Assembly (NCBI GenBank): GCA_963691905.1
Contig: OY829894.1
Span: 806,001-870,000 of the forward strand
Length of the DNA: 64,000 nucleotides
Source: QGON01 sp963691905
GTDB taxonomy: Bacteria > Pseudomonadota > Gammaproteobacteria > Chromatiales > Chromatiaceae
Direction of reading: 5' to 3'
The position numbers were made by a program, and so were the translations under genes. Below the pieces are notes generated by a model. That model did no database searches. It was not told the DNA's origin and worked only from the letters and a program-made list of their open reading frames with translations. Positions 17,795 to 27,511 of the stretch are shown here, piece after piece. The first letter of the stretch is position 1, and every line of letters starts with the position of its first letter.

Positions 17795-17838
17795 AGGATG
17801 TGCAGTAATCATGGTGCGCACAGCGCACCCTACATCCT
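17795..17838. repeat. two-tier palindrome, AGGATGT...ACATCCT around GGTGCGC/GCGCACC
   Basis: Outer arms AGGATGT / ACATCCT and a perfect inner stem GGTGCGC aca GCGCACC, between the convergent pump gene and the 233-residue gene. Shares the words ATCATGGTGCGC and GCGCACCCTACA with the element at 55681, so it is a dispersed repeat, perhaps also ending transcription. Confidence 0.6.
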
Positions 17839-17871
17839 GGCTGAATCCGTGATTATCACGTTGAAGGGGCA

Positions 17872-18573
17872 CTAATCGCAACGACTGAACAGATCGGCAT
17901 TTCCAAGTGCCTCCCGGCATTGCGCCCCGGTTTGGGTGAAGATGTCTGGAGAAAACACCTGTTCATCCATCTCCATCAGCAACAGTTGATCGGCAAGATC
18001 ACAGGCCTGAGTACCGGCACACTGCAGCCGCGTTCCGCACACCTTTTGGCGCAGCACTTCGCAGGAAGAGAGCGGCGTGCCAGACTGGCGTTTGGTACAG
18101 GCCTGAAAAAAGTCGTTTTGGCTCAGCGCGTCGAGACAGAGACGTGAACTTTCACTGGCGCGTCCATCCCATTGCTGTTGCGCCTCCTCCTGCTCCAGCG
18201 CCAACAACTGCCGGGCAGGATTACAGGCAGGGTGTCCACGACACTCATCATGCTGACCGCAGACCTTTCGGACCAACAGACCACACGCCTCCCTCTCCTC
18301 CTCCATCTGCTGCTGTTGTTGGGACTCCAGCAGTATCGCATCCCTCACCACAACTCCATCCCTAACGATGATCACCGCGCCGTTATCAAGCCGATGCACG
18401 CCATCCCACAGCTGGGAGCTCACGCCCTCCGATGAGCGGGTCGCCTTGTTGGTGATGGAATCAATCGTTATGCGGCTGCCGTCAAGCAAACCGCCTTCCC
18501 ATGCTTTCTCGGCAGCATTGGATGTGAATGAAAGGAAAAACAACAAAAAAATAAGGGGCCGGTGTGACTGCAT
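17872..18573 (-). CDS. secreted cysteine-rich protein with an internal 74-residue duplication, unknown function
   Basis: 233 residues from ATG 18573, which follows AGGGTGA; signal peptide MQSHRPLIFLLFFLSFTSNA. The first half has a small beta-like part (WEGGLLDGSRITID, LDNGAVIIVRDGVVVRDA), then a Gln-rich linker. Twelve cysteines follow in two sets of six: 97, 105, 111, 117, 146, 159 and 171, 179, 185, 191, 219, 232. The second set is the first displaced by 73-74 residues (compare VRKVCGQHDECRGHPAC with LRQKVCGTRLQCAGTQAC). All-even cysteines suggest disulfides in the periplasm or outside. I do not recognise the family. Confidence 0.7.
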   Translation of the reverse strand: MQSHRPLIFLLFFLSFTSNAAEKAWEGGLLDGSRITIDSITNKATRSSEGVSSQLWDGVHRLDNGAVIIVRDGVVVRDAILLESQQQQQMEEEREACGLLVRKVCGQHDECRGHPACNPARQLLALEQEEAQQQWDGRASESSRLCLDALSQNDFFQACTKRQSGTPLSSCEVLRQKVCGTRLQCAGTQACDLADQLLLMEMDEQVFSPDIFTQTGAQCREALGNADLFSRCD

Positions 18574-18742
18574 GAAAATCACCCTGAAGAAACGCGTGTA
18601 ATGATTTGGGTCGTATTCATGAAGAATAACATAGATTACTAATGCTAAAAAAGGCGATGCGCAACCTGTGACTGATTTCTGATACCGGCGACATCAGCCT
18701 GTCTACGCCAAACCCGATGTAAGCAAACTCTCTGCTCAACCG

Positions 18743-21193
18743 CTATTCGCCGACATCGCTGATGATGAGCACCGCATCCTCGTAGCGCTTCAGATTATCC
18801 CGGCGTTTTTCAGCAGATGCCAACACCTCTCCGAGGATGATTCTGGAGACATCCAGCGCCGCTTGGGTACGGTTGTTGACAGCTTCGGTATGTGCGGACT
18901 CAGCGGTAGTCAGATCGATCGCCCCGATTTTGGCATAGAGGGCATTGTGCATGCGCCTGAGTTGCTTGAGCGCTGCGACAATCCCCTTTTCTCTCTGTGC
19001 ATCAGTGACCTGTTTATCCTTTTCAGCATTCTCACTGCCATCATCCGAGAGATGGAGAGCCTGGCGTGCATTGACAAGGAAGCTGTTGGAAGCAGCCAGC
19101 TTCTCGTTGAGTTTCTTCACAAAACCAGCCTTCCTGGAACCATCGGCATCCCCAGAAAAGGAGATTTCAGCCTCCCAGGCTGCCGAGAGTGCCTCATCGA
19201 GAGAACCGGTATCCTGCCCGACTTTCACACGAAGATCGTTAAACTCCTCTTGAGTTGCCGCAACATAGACCTCTCTGTTGCGCTCGAACACCCTTTGAAG
19301 GGCAGGACTGCCACCTGCGGGTTCTTCCGCCTCCAATGCTTTCAGTGCTTCCAGTTCCTTATCAATAGGTTTTCCATTCGCCAGATTGTTATCGATTTTC
19401 TTCTGCAAAGCCTGTTGACGATCGAGCCGACCCAGCAGATTGATTGAATCGCCGCCTGCTGCGAACAGGGCCATGCGCTGGGCACCCAGGATAATGGGTT
19501 TCGGATCGGCGGAAAAGGATTTGACATACCAGTTGCCGATATCGTCCTTTGCGATGGCGTAGTTGGTGTCGCCGCCGCCACTGACCCGGACACTGTTGAT
19601 GTTCTGCCAGTACTGTTTGTCGATGCTTTCGAGGATCGGAATTCTGTATTTATCGTCTCTGTTGACCAGTTTTTCACCACCACCAAAGGGGAGAGACGCT
19701 TTAAAACCTCTCTCGTCGAGCATGTTTTTCCAGCGGATACGTGATTCGTCCTGCAGACCGGTGGCGGCAAAGCTGGAACGCAGATAGGCCGAAGGGGGGC
19801 GAATATGGACCATGGAAGCCCTGTGTCCCAAAGCCACTTTGAGGGCTTTTTCGATCTGCACAATCCGGTCGGCAGCACCACCTTTACGGGTAGCAAGCAC
19901 CAGATCATAGCGCAGGAAGGCAATCAGATCGTCCAGGACCTCGCGCTGATTCTTCCCACCCTTGGCAGGGACGGCATAACCAGTATCGATCTTTGCCGCC
20001 TGTTCCAGTGCCTGGCGTTCAGACTCCTGCTGATGCGCAAGTCGGCGCTGGTGGGCTTTAGAATGAGTGAGTTCATCAGCCTGATTAAGAATGGAGTTGC
20101 CGATGGCCTGTAAAATTAAAACATAGCGATTCAGTTTTCTTTTTGATATTTTTTCGGATTCCCCTTCCTCTCCGTCATTAGAACTCTTGAAAAGCTCTTG
20201 ATGGTTTGCAATGACAAGTATCTTCTCCGAGAACCTAACCAAGGCAGCACGCAGCCGGCTGCGCGCCCTCGTCTCATCACAGCCTTCTTTAATACAGTCA
20301 ACAATATTATTACAGACAGCATCCTCGTCTATCTCTCTCGTCAGGCACTTATCCTTTGATTTCAGATAGTTTTCGACCATGGTCTCTAACCCATCATCAA
20401 GACGGCCTTTTTGAAAGCCCAATCCGGAGGCAATGACTATAAGCTTGGCAAAACGCCTCTCTATCATTGGTATTAATGGTTCACCGTCGGGATCCAACAA
20501 AATTAAGTTGTTCGGTTCATCGCTTTGTTGCGCACTCTTAAGCATTTTAGCGATAACAATGGGGCGTACGTTAAACCATTTTCGCAGTTCTGCTTTTTTA
20601 TCCCGAAAAGTATCAGCATCAGCTAATTGGTGTTTAAGTGCGGCTCTCTGCTCATCTGTACCTGATGCTATCTCGGACTTCTTTAGTACCTGTTCAAAAC
20701 TACCTATCTTAAGAATTGATAAGGCTACATCCGTTGCAAGATCAGTTACTTTCTGCTGATCCACCAGCCCTTTGAGTCTTGGACTATTGACTTCAATAAT
20801 AACTTCTAGTCCAAGAGTTAGAATTGTGGACAGTAACCGCTTTTTTTCGTTGGATGGTGTGTTGGTATTTGTTTTCTTTAGTTGATCCAGCAATTCTCGC
20901 GCCTGATCAAGATAAATATTTACCACCCGGAGCTTTCGATCCTCATAAAGCCTGAGGATGGCATCTACACGCTGCAAAAGGTCTTTTTTATCTTCAATAT
21001 CAGGGTCATACCTCAGCTGCAACAACACCGGCTTGGCCCCAATCACCATCACTGCCATCTGTTCGATCTGTACATCCTCGTGGTTGGACATGGGACCTTT
21101 GTAGACATCCACATCCACGCGCAGGGTGGCGCAACCGGCAGTCAGCAGGAGGATAAGCAGCAGGGTTGCTAGTATTCCTTTGCGACCGTTCAT
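18743..21193 (-). CDS. large outer-envelope lipoprotein of unknown function (816 aa)
   Basis: The N-terminus MNGRKGILATLLLILLLTAG then Cys is a lipoprotein signal with lipobox LTAGC (C21). The rest is hydrophilic and largely helical, with charged coiled-coil-like stretches (residues 380-420, 720-810) and a more beta-like patch with repeated glycines (NSVRVSGGGDTNYAIAKDD). A small cysteine group (CNNIVDCIKEGC) lies near residue 290. DNA from about 20100 to 20900 looks more AT-rich than the ends of the gene, hinting at a mosaic or fast-evolving core. It starts four bases inside the end of the upstream lipoprotein gene (21190-21849), so the two are coupled and probably form a complex. No known domain recognised. 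Confidence 0.75.
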   Translation of the reverse strand: MNGRKGILATLLLILLLTAGCATLRVDVDVYKGPMSNHEDVQIEQMAVMVIGAKPVLLQLRYDPDIEDKKDLLQRVDAILRLYEDRKLRVVNIYLDQARELLDQLKKTNTNTPSNEKKRLLSTILTLGLEVIIEVNSPRLKGLVDQQKVTDLATDVALSILKIGSFEQVLKKSEIASGTDEQRAALKHQLADADTFRDKKAELRKWFNVRPIVIAKMLKSAQQSDEPNNLILLDPDGEPLIPMIERRFAKLIVIASGLGFQKGRLDDGLETMVENYLKSKDKCLTREIDEDAVCNNIVDCIKEGCDETRARSRLRAALVRFSEKILVIANHQELFKSSNDGEEGESEKISKRKLNRYVLILQAIGNSILNQADELTHSKAHQRRLAHQQESERQALEQAAKIDTGYAVPAKGGKNQREVLDDLIAFLRYDLVLATRKGGAADRIVQIEKALKVALGHRASMVHIRPPSAYLRSSFAATGLQDESRIRWKNMLDERGFKASLPFGGGEKLVNRDDKYRIPILESIDKQYWQNINSVRVSGGGDTNYAIAKDDIGNWYVKSFSADPKPIILGAQRMALFAAGGDSINLLGRLDRQQALQKKIDNNLANGKPIDKELEALKALEAEEPAGGSPALQRVFERNREVYVAATQEEFNDLRVKVGQDTGSLDEALSAAWEAEISFSGDADGSRKAGFVKKLNEKLAASNSFLVNARQALHLSDDGSENAEKDKQVTDAQREKGIVAALKQLRRMHNALYAKIGAIDLTTAESAHTEAVNNRTQAALDVSRIILGEVLASAEKRRDNLKRYEDAVLIISDVGE

Positions 21194-21849
21194 TTGGCGG
21201 CCTCCGGCATGTCCTGCTTGGCATCGGCAATCAGATCATCCACCTGCTCACGCTGACTGCGGGTGGTGATCAACGCCTCGAAGAGCAGATTATTCAACTC
21301 ATTGCTGCCCTGACTCTGAGTAACCTGGGCCAGGACACCGAGGGATTCATTCATGGCGTTGAAAAAAGCCTCGGGAGATGAACCCATGGCGATAACCAGC
21401 CGGTGATCTGCCGGGGCTTCACGAAAGCCTTCTGGACCGAACAACATCAATCGCCTGCCAGTTTCGAAGCTGGTGTAGGTCTCACCTGTCTTGTCGATAG
21501 TGACCCGATTGCCGTTTTTCTGAAAAGTGCTGGTTGTGCTCAATGAGTCCATCACCTGCGCCGGTACCCAACCCGAGGCGAATTTTACCCCACTGAGAGC
21601 GCTGGCCTGGCCATGTACCCGTACCCGGTAGACGGTGGGTGGAATCTGGTCCTGCGGATCGAAGACACCGAGATAGTAGGTCTGCTCAATCTCGTTACTC
21701 GGCGTCCGTCCAGCATAAGCGGTCACCACCGCCGCGCCCAGCGCAATGCTTTGTGCGTCTGTCGCGCAGCCGCTCATTTGCGATAGGAACGTGATGGCGC
21801 CGAGCACAGCGGCAAATCCACGCAGTGAATACTGAGTACTTTTTTTCAT
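21190..21849 (-). CDS. lipoprotein of unknown function (219 aa)
   Basis: Start at 21849 follows GGGAGAAG. The signal peptide ends in a lipobox (LSQMSGC), then DAQSIALGAAVVTAYAG. The mature part contains beta-rich text (TYYLGVFDPQDQIPPTVYRV, SGWVPAQVMDSLS) and a helical C-terminus (LLFEALITTRSQREQVDDLI). It is the first gene of a two-gene unit with the 816-residue lipoprotein, with which it overlaps by four bases. Family not recognised. Confidence 0.75.
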   Translation of the reverse strand: MKKSTQYSLRGFAAVLGAITFLSQMSGCATDAQSIALGAAVVTAYAGRTPSNEIEQTYYLGVFDPQDQIPPTVYRVRVHGQASALSGVKFASGWVPAQVMDSLSTTSTFQKNGNRVTIDKTGETYTSFETGRRLMLFGPEGFREAPADHRLVIAMGSSPEAFFNAMNESLGVLAQVTQSQGSNELNNLLFEALITTRSQREQVDDLIADAKQDMPEAAK

Positions 21850-22040
21850 GAATCTTCTCCCAGAAGAGCGGGAACTCGGGACGATGCAGCAGGGGACGGC
21901 ACCAGGCGTGGAAATAGAACCGAAGGTTGTGTTCGGCAGAAGGGTCAACATGGAATTTCCTTTTCTTTTTCTTCTTCTGTTGCCTGCTTGTATTTGTAAC
22001 TTCTTATTCTTGATGAACCACTTTCCAATGAGAATGCAAG

Positions 22041-22070
22041 AAAAATGAGGGGCGGCGTCATCGCCCCTCA
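22041..22070 (-). terminator. Rho-independent terminator of the flavin reductase gene
   Basis: On the reverse strand TGAGGGGCG / CGCCCCTCA with a seven-base loop, followed by TTTTTCTT. It begins 19 bases after the stop codon of the gene at 22090. Confidence 0.85.
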
Positions 22071-22089
22071 CTCTGCTCATTGTACCGGT

Positions 22090-24222
22090 TCACCGTCGCC
22101 AGGCGTGAAATCGTTCGACCCAGTTCAGCAGTTTTTCCGGTTTGTGATTCCTCTTCCAGACCCCTGCAACGTACTTATTGGCCTCAAACAAGGTCGGGTA
22201 GATATGGATGGTGCCGAGAATCTTGTTGAGCCCAAACCCATGGCGCATGGCGGCGGTAAATTCGCCGATCAACTCCCCTGCATTTTCGCCGACGATGGTG
22301 GCGCCGAGGATCTTGTCCTTGCCCGGCACGGTGAGTACCTTGACCATGCCATGAGCCTCGCCTTCGGCAATCGCCCGATCAAGCTCAGAGAGATCGAAGC
22401 GGGTGACTTCATAGTCGATGCCCTGCTGTTTGGCCTCCTGTTCATTCAGACCAACCCTTCCCACCTCGGGATCGGTAAAGGTGGCAAAGGGAATCACTGA
22501 ATAGTCGACCTTGAACTTTTTGAAGCTGCCGAAGAGGGAATTGACTGCAACATACCAGGCCTGGTGACCAGCGGTGTGAGTAAACTGGTAGGGACCAGCC
22601 ACATCGCCGCAGGCATAGATGGTGGGGATACGGGTCTCCAGATACTCGTTCGTCTCGATGGTACCGTTAGGATTCAGGGGAATATCCAACTCTTCCAGAC
22701 CAAAGCCCTGGGTATTGGGGCGACGTCCCACCGCGACCAATACCTGATCGAAAGCGACTTCGACGGTTTCTCCATCATGGTCGCAAAGCAGTCGTTTCTC
22801 GCCATCCACCACCTTGAACTCGGTGGCACGATGACCGACCAGTACATTGATCCCCTCCGCCAGAAAGCGTTCGGTGACCAGCGCAGCCACATCCTCATCC
22901 TCGCGAATCATCAGTCGCGGCGCCATCTCCACCATGGTGACCTGACTGCTGAAGCGGGCAAAGGCCTGGGAGAGTTCGCAACCGATGGGACCGCCACCAA
23001 GCACCAACAACCGCTGTGGTAGCTCCCTCAGCTGCCACAAGTTGTCTGAAGTCAGATAATCGATCTGATCGAGACCCGGAATCGGCGGCACAAAGGGACG
23101 CGCGCCGGTGGCAACAATGATGCCCCGGGTAGTGATCTCACGGCCATCCACTTCCACCACATAGGGTGAGGTGATCTTCGCCTCACCCTGGATCACGTCG
23201 ACCCCCAGTTCCGAATATCGCTCCACGGAATCGTGAGGTTCGACCTCGCTGACCACCTTTTGCACCCGCTCCATGATTTGGGCAAAGTCATATTTCACAT
23301 CGATGGCATCGAAGCCCCACTCCTGGGCGCGTCTTGACTGGGCCAGAATCCGTGACGAACGGATCAACGCCTTGGAGGGAACACAGCCGGTATTCAGGCA
23401 GTCTCCACCCATCTTGTGCTTTTCGATCAAGCTCACCTTTGACTTCACTGCAGCAGCAATATAGGCGGAGACAAGACCCGCTGAACCACCACCGATCACC
23501 ACAAGATTTTGATCAAACTTTGCCGGACGTTTCCATCCAGCCATGGCGCGGCGCGCCTTGACCAGTGCGACAAATTTTTTCGCCAACAGTGGAAATAGTC
23601 CGAGCAGCACAAAGGAGCCAATCAGGCCTGGTGACAGTATCCCGGACAATGAGTCGAGCCCTGCCAGTTGGGTGCCCGCATTGACGTAAACAATCGTGCC
23701 CGCAAGCATGCCGACCTGACTTACCCAGTAGAAGGTTATGGTTTTGATTGGCGTCAACCCCATCACCAGGTTGATGACAAAGAAGGGAAAGAGTGGAACC
23801 AGACGCAGGGTGAACAGATAGAAGGCGCCATCCTTCTCTATACCTGCATTGATCGATTTCAAACGGTCTCCGAAACGTGACTGAACCGTGTCACGCAACA
23901 GAAATCGTGCGATGACAAAGGCCAGGGTGGCCCCTATGGTAGATGCAAAGGAGACCAGCAGCAGCCCCCAAAGCAGACCAAAAACCGCCCCCACAGCCAG
24001 GGTCATCACTGTTGCCCCCGGCAGTGACAATGCGGTTACCAACACATAGACGACAAAAAACAGCGCCGCCGCAAACAGAGGCTCAGACCGTCGCCACTCA
24101 ATCAATGCATCCCTCTGTGTCTGCAAGTACTCCAGGGTAAGATATTGGGTCAGGTCGAAGTAAAAAAATGCACCGACCAAACCGATAATCACCAACAGCA
24201 AAAGCCCTTTTTGTCTGTTCAT
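22090..24222 (-). CDS. membrane-anchored FAD-dependent pyridine nucleotide-disulfide oxidoreductase (TVP38/VTT domain fusion)
   Basis: 710 residues in two parts. Residues 1-230 form a TVP38/TMEM64 (SNARE-associated, DedA-like) membrane domain with LSLPGATVMTLAVGAVFG and FTLRLVPLFPFFVINLVMGL. From 238 comes a mercuric-reductase/dihydrolipoamide-dehydrogenase-like enzyme: FAD fold LVVIGGGSAGLVSAYIA, redox-active pair C275/C280 in GGDCLNTGCVPSK, NAD(P) fold LLVLGGGPIGCELSQAF, second FAD site YACGDVAGPYQFTH, and the C-terminal IYPTLFEANKY. No N-terminal HMA domain or C-terminal vicinal cysteines, so mercury reduction is unlikely. Substrate unknown; membrane-coupled thiol or quinone redox chemistry is a guess. 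Confidence 0.88.
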   Translation of the reverse strand: MNRQKGLLLLVIIGLVGAFFYFDLTQYLTLEYLQTQRDALIEWRRSEPLFAAALFFVVYVLVTALSLPGATVMTLAVGAVFGLLWGLLLVSFASTIGATLAFVIARFLLRDTVQSRFGDRLKSINAGIEKDGAFYLFTLRLVPLFPFFVINLVMGLTPIKTITFYWVSQVGMLAGTIVYVNAGTQLAGLDSLSGILSPGLIGSFVLLGLFPLLAKKFVALVKARRAMAGWKRPAKFDQNLVVIGGGSAGLVSAYIAAAVKSKVSLIEKHKMGGDCLNTGCVPSKALIRSSRILAQSRRAQEWGFDAIDVKYDFAQIMERVQKVVSEVEPHDSVERYSELGVDVIQGEAKITSPYVVEVDGREITTRGIIVATGARPFVPPIPGLDQIDYLTSDNLWQLRELPQRLLVLGGGPIGCELSQAFARFSSQVTMVEMAPRLMIREDEDVAALVTERFLAEGINVLVGHRATEFKVVDGEKRLLCDHDGETVEVAFDQVLVAVGRRPNTQGFGLEELDIPLNPNGTIETNEYLETRIPTIYACGDVAGPYQFTHTAGHQAWYVAVNSLFGSFKKFKVDYSVIPFATFTDPEVGRVGLNEQEAKQQGIDYEVTRFDLSELDRAIAEGEAHGMVKVLTVPGKDKILGATIVGENAGELIGEFTAAMRHGFGLNKILGTIHIYPTLFEANKYVAGVWKRNHKPEKLLNWVERFHAWRR

Positions 24223-24390
24223 CAGTCCTGCTATCTCTCAATGGTTGTATTTGTCAGACTCTACTACGCGAGAGAATCTGCCGCGGATTCATTCACCACA
24301 GTCCCACAATAGGCCATACATAGAAAAAACGTAATGCCTGGCCAGCATGAAATCTCCTTTCCTATTTCTGAATCAGGTAACATTAAGTCC

Positions 24391-25791
24391 ATGTTTGACC
24401 ATCAGGCGCTTATCGAGCGCGTCCAGAAAAAACTCAAGAAGGTGCTGCAAGACCATGCAGCCACCTCAGACCAGGTCGTCACTCTCACGCTGCCCCTGCC
24501 GGAGGTTCACCTGCACAACCTGTCGGCCATGGCTGACGACAACTGGTTTTTCTGGTCCAAACCCGAACAGGATGAATATGTCATCGGTATCGGAGATGCG
24601 CTGACTGTCACCACATCTGGAGAGGGTCGGTTGAAATACCTGGCAACCGCATTCAAGCAGTTGCAAAGCCGTTGGATACGGCTCGATCCTGAACAGACCA
24701 CCTGCCACCCCATCACTTTCATCGGCTTTGCCTTTGCACCCGACGACCCAATGGATGCGGCATGGAAAGGCATGCCCAACACCGGACTCTTTCTCCCGCA
24801 ACTGCTGCTGCAACAGCGAGACAACAGTTGCGTACTCTCCTGCAGTTGGGACAGCAGCGCCAATAACGACAAAGAAGTCATCCTGGAGCAGTTGATCGGA
24901 CGCCTTGAAGAACTGATTACCACACTGTCACATAAACCAGGACCATCGGGGCAACGCACAACCTTGACCCGGATTGAATCGACCCCAACACCGGATAAGT
25001 GGCTGAGGCTGGTTGAGCAACTCCAGTCCGGGATAACGCGCGGCGAACTGGAAAAAACTGTCCTGGCTCGACATATCAGGGTGCAGGCCCAGCACACACT
25101 GAGTCCTGCACGGCTCTCTGCAACCCTAAACTGCCTCTATCCCCGCAGTCTCCATTTCGCCACCCGTTTCAATAATGGGGTAACGCTGACCGCCGCCACG
25201 CCGGAACGACTGCTCTCCTGCCAAGGCTCAGAGATCATCTGTGATGCGGTCGGCGGCACAACACAGCGTAGCGCTGAAGAGAACAGAGATCTGGCATTCG
25301 GACAGGCACTGCTGTCTGATCCCAAAACGGCACATGAACACCGTGTCGTGGTTGATACCATCAAACAGGCTCTGGAACCCCTCTGCACTCATCTGCGGCA
25401 TTCTCAAAAACCGCAGTTGATGCCACTTCGAAACCTGCAACACCTCTGGACTGAAATTCGGGGAGAGATAAATCCCGGTATCGGCCTGTTGGATATCGCT
25501 GCCAAACTGCACCCCACCGGCGCGGTGAATGGTGCACCATCCGAAAAGGCTTTTGCCTGGCTGCAGCAGAATGAACCACTCAACCGTGGCTGGTATACCG
25601 GCGCGGCAGGATGGCTGAACGCATCTGGAGACGGAGAGTTGGCCGTACTCCTGCGCTGCGCCCTGCTCGATGGTGACTGCGCAGAGCTCTATGCAGGCGC
25701 CGGAATTACCGCCGGTTCAGACCCTGCTGCCGAGTTTAAGGAGACAGAGTTGAAATTCTTTGCGATGCTGGAAGCATTGGAAAATGCCTGA
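24391..25791 (+). CDS. menF: isochorismate synthase MenF
   Basis: Converts chorismate to isochorismate, the first committed step to menaquinone. ATG 24391 (MFDHQALIERVQKKLKKVLQ) is preferred, though the frame is open from 24334. The C-terminal chorismate-binding domain is clear: LEKTVLARHIRVQ (catalytic Lys), ATPERLLSCQG, HPTGAVNGAPSEKAF, GWYTGAAGWLN, ELYAGAGITAGSDP and the metal-binding EFKETELKF. It heads the men gene set; menD begins eight bases before its stop codon. A salicylate or siderophore role is unlikely given the men neighbours. Confidence 0.93.
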   Translation: MFDHQALIERVQKKLKKVLQDHAATSDQVVTLTLPLPEVHLHNLSAMADDNWFFWSKPEQDEYVIGIGDALTVTTSGEGRLKYLATAFKQLQSRWIRLDPEQTTCHPITFIGFAFAPDDPMDAAWKGMPNTGLFLPQLLLQQRDNSCVLSCSWDSSANNDKEVILEQLIGRLEELITTLSHKPGPSGQRTTLTRIESTPTPDKWLRLVEQLQSGITRGELEKTVLARHIRVQAQHTLSPARLSATLNCLYPRSLHFATRFNNGVTLTAATPERLLSCQGSEIICDAVGGTTQRSAEENRDLAFGQALLSDPKTAHEHRVVVDTIKQALEPLCTHLRHSQKPQLMPLRNLQHLWTEIRGEINPGIGLLDIAAKLHPTGAVNGAPSEKAFAWLQQNEPLNRGWYTGAAGWLNASGDGELAVLLRCALLDGDCAELYAGAGITAGSDPAAEFKETELKFFAMLEALENA

Positions 25792-27494
25792 GCATACGAA
25801 AGGTGTAAATGAAGACACCGCCGCCCTCAATCTACGCTGGGCAGACGCACTGATCGACGGGATAGTGGCGACCGGCGTCCATCACGCCGTAATCTCTCCC
25901 GGCTCCCGCTCCACGCCGCTGGTACTTGCGATCGAGCGGCGACACGACATTACCAGCTGGCACCATCCCGATGAACGCAGTGCGGCTTTCTTTGCGCTAG
26001 GTCTCGCCAGCCACGACCGCAAACCGGTGATGGTAATCGCCACCTCCGGCAGTGCCCCCGCACACTGGTATCCCGCCGTTATCGAGGCAAACCGCGGGAA
26101 CATCCCCCTGCTCCTGCTCAGCGCCGACCGGCCACCGGAACTACAGAATTGTGGCGCCAACCAGTCTGTCGATCAAAACCGGCTGTTCGGCTCCCACGTA
26201 CGTGGATTTCATGATCCGGGACCCGCTGCGTCCGAGGCAATAGACTATATCCGCGCCCTGGGGGTTCGCGCCGGTCACCAGGCCTGCTGGCCCAATCCCG
26301 GGCCGGTGCATCTCAACCTTCCCTTCAGGGAACCACTGGTACCAAAGCAGTTTCCCGAATTACCCAAAGCCACCGCCAGGAAAACACCACCAACGCCATC
26401 AATCCTGCCGGATGTGAATCAGACGGCAAACATTCACGCCTGCCTATCAGGCCGGGCCGGGCTGATCGTCTGCGGAGCCAATGCCCATCACGCCGGGTTC
26501 CCGGATGCCGTCACGAGACTGGCAAAGGCGCTGGGAGCACCGATTCTCGCCGACCCACTCAGCCAACTGCGCTTCGGCAATCATGACCTGTCGCACATCA
26601 TCAGTCGCTATGACAGTTTTCTGCGCAATCCGGTTTTTCGTCAACAGCATCAACCCGCATGGGTATTGCGATTCGGCGCAACGCCCGTTTCCAAAACCCT
26701 GCTCAACTATCTGGAAGGGAGTGATATCCCCACCCTGCTCTGCGACCCTTTCGGCAACTGGCCCGACCCGCTGCATCAGGTGACGGAGATGATACGCGCC
26801 ACACCGGTGCTGTTGTGCCAACAATTGTTGGAGATGAATCCTGTCGCTGCCGGGGATAACTGGTTCAAAGACTTTGCAGCTCAGGAAACGGGCATTAAAC
26901 AATCGACAACCTGCTCCTGAGCCTCTCCCCTTTGAAGACAAAATCATCGGCGAGATTTTCGATTGCATCCCATCCGGTGCCACGCTATTCAGCGGGAATT
27001 CCCTGCCCATTCGCCAACTCGACAGCTGGAGCGGCACCGCTGGCAAGACGATCCGAATCCTCGCCAACCGGGGCGCCAGCGGCATCGACGGAAACATCTC
27101 CACCCTGCTCGGCATTACAGCCGCCAACAACGAACCTGTTATTGGATTGCTGGGTGACCTGACCTTCTTCCATGACATGAATGGTCTGCTGGCCATGCGG
27201 GATCTGGACGCAACCATCATCCTGCTCAACAACGGCGGCGGCGCCATCTTTGGCCAATTGCCACAAGCCGAACTGGAGGGCTTTAATAAACACTGGCTGA
27301 TGCCCACTAACCTGGATTACTCTCATGCGGCACGGCTGTTTGGGATCGAATATCGCCGCATTTCAAAACAGGCCGAATTCAGACCCGCCCTGAGTGAAGC
27401 CATCACGGAAAAACACGGCACGATCATCGAAGTGATAATCGACCGGGAGCAGAGCCTGCAACGCCAGGCTGACTATTGGCAATCAATTGGATAG
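25784..27494 (+). pseudogene. menD: menD (SEPHCHC synthase) interrupted by a one-base frameshift
   Basis: MenD is the ThDP enzyme joining isochorismate and 2-oxoglutarate to SEPHCHC. From ATG 25784 the frame gives the N-terminal two thirds (LNLRWADALIDGIV, SPGSRSTPLVLAIERR, ATSGSAPAHWYPAVIEAN, SADRPPELQNCGANQSVDQ) and stops at 26920. The rest lies in the next frame: EDKIIGEIFDCIPSG, LANRGASGIDGNISTLLG and the ThDP motif LLGDLTFFHDMNGLL. Removing one G from GGG at 26890-26892 would join them as ...AQE-TALNNRQP.... Both parts keep their conserved residues, so the lesion is recent or is a homopolymer sequencing error. Confidence 0.88.
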
Positions 27495-27511
27495 CAAACA
27501 TCCCCCTCTCC

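Noticed and set aside
18863..19447. 194-codon plus-strand frame within the 816-residue lipoprotein gene
   Set aside because: Antisense to a longer frame that has a lipoprotein signal and coupled start; no evidence it is expressed.
22045..23022. Two plus-strand frames of about 150 codons
   Set aside because: Shadows of the flavin oxidoreductase gene; low-complexity translations with no motifs.
22090..24222. Mercuric reductase merA
   Set aside because: No HMA domain, no C-terminal vicinal cysteines and no mer neighbours.
26874..27494. A separate 206-codon gene after menD
   Set aside because: It is the C-terminal third of MenD, starting only at a TTG with no RBS; the frameshift explanation is simpler.
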